From NCBI GenBank assembly GCA_002415335.1, contig DHXL01000204.1, positions 9,742 to 16,142 of the forward strand: a stretch of DNA of 6,401 nt, read 5' to 3'. Below are positions 6,227 to 6,401 of the stretch, one piece after another. Made by a program: the position numbers and the translations under genes. The stretch is from Oxalobacteraceae bacterium UBA5157. Its GTDB lineage: Bacteria; Pseudomonadota; Gammaproteobacteria; Burkholderiales; Burkholderiaceae_D. The notes below the pieces were generated by a model. It had not been told where the DNA came from and made no database searches. It was given only the letters and a program-made list of their open reading frames with translations. Each line of letters begins with the position of its first letter. Position 1 is the first letter of the stretch.

Positions 6227-6401
6227 CCGGCGGCAGGTCGGTGTCGATCAGCAGATGATGATGGCCGGTATTGAGAAAATCGGTGCCTTTCGGCGCCACG
6301 CCCATGTTGCGCAGGCCCATGCGCAACCAGAACTTGCCACCATGAATGACCGTGCCGTCGCTGGGCCAGATGAAATAGACCTGTGCGTTTGCCGGCGACG
6401 G
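6219..6401 (-). pseudogene. DUF4399 protein fragment, fused to the outer-membrane factor gene
   Basis: The first 61 visible codons on the minus strand read ANAQVYFIWPSDGTVIHGG, then FWLRMGLRNMGVAPKG, then NTGHHHLLIDTDLPPADQ. This matches the start of the mature part of DUF4399 proteins, small periplasmic proteins of unknown function as I recall the family. The PSPANA just before QVYF looks like the end of a signal peptide, so the true start lies a short way beyond 6401. Homology stops at Q (6221-6219), where the family normally goes on with a PIP-type sequence and a HFGAGQT-like core. From there the frame runs out of phase through the outer-membrane factor gene to a TGA at 6051, adding nonsense residues. 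The C-terminal half of the domain is absent, so this is a remnant unless the join is an assembly artefact. Confidence 0.8.

Noticed and set aside
5273..6274. 333-codon plus-strand open frame opposite the outer-membrane factor
   Set aside because: It is a Gln/Leu/Arg-rich shadow of the minus-strand channel gene and runs straight through the gene-fusion join, which a real gene would not be expected to do.
1..6401. CRISPR array, tRNA, rRNA, insertion sequence or phage genes
   Set aside because: No regularly spaced repeats, tRNA-like folds, rRNA signatures, transposase motifs or flanking inverted repeats were seen on either strand.

Overview
The window is GC-rich, densely coding bacterial DNA with every recognisable gene on the minus strand. 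It reads from the high-coordinate end towards position 1. Gene style (NodT-type outer-membrane factor, sigma-54 activator, GTG start, ATGA stop/start overlaps) suits a proteobacterium, most likely a betaproteobacterium. That placement is an inference from protein style, not from a marker gene.

Layout in transcription order: (1) 6401-6219, the remains of a DUF4399 protein gene, cut by the window edge and broken at its 3' end. (2) 6226-5192, an outer-membrane factor gene (NodT/TolC type) that has lost its 5' third and carries an in-frame TAG at 6070-6068. (3) 5195-3804, an intact protein with two FHA domains, a membrane segment and a helical C-terminus. (4) 3817-2444, a HlyD-type membrane-fusion (periplasmic adaptor) gene interrupted by an in-frame TAG at 3178-3176. 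(5) 2443-2204, a 240-base intergenic region with a good candidate sigma-54 promoter (2414-2400). (6) 2203-569, a membrane histidine kinase whose periplasmic domain has two c-type heme-binding motifs. (7) 572-1, the receiver and the start of the AAA+ domain of an NtrC-family sigma-54 activator, cut by the window start.

Genes 2-4 overlap end to start (ATGA at 5195/5192; 14 bases at 3817/3804), so they form one operon encoding the outer-membrane, inner-membrane-regulatory and adaptor parts of a type I secretion or efflux machine. No ABC or other pump gene is visible. Genes 6-7 overlap by ATGA and form a heme-linked (redox or ligand sensing) two-component system that would activate sigma-54 promoters, possibly its own.

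The main anomaly is that the export operon carries three independent-looking lesions: a gene-to-gene fusion near 6219-6226, and two in-frame TAG codons, both in a TTT-TAG context and both explained by a single CAG-to-TAG change. The reading frame after each TAG is clean to the natural TGA. Either the machine is in early decay, or UAG is read as an amino acid in this organism, or the sequence has errors. All four natural stops visible in the window are TGA, so the window cannot separate these possibilities.
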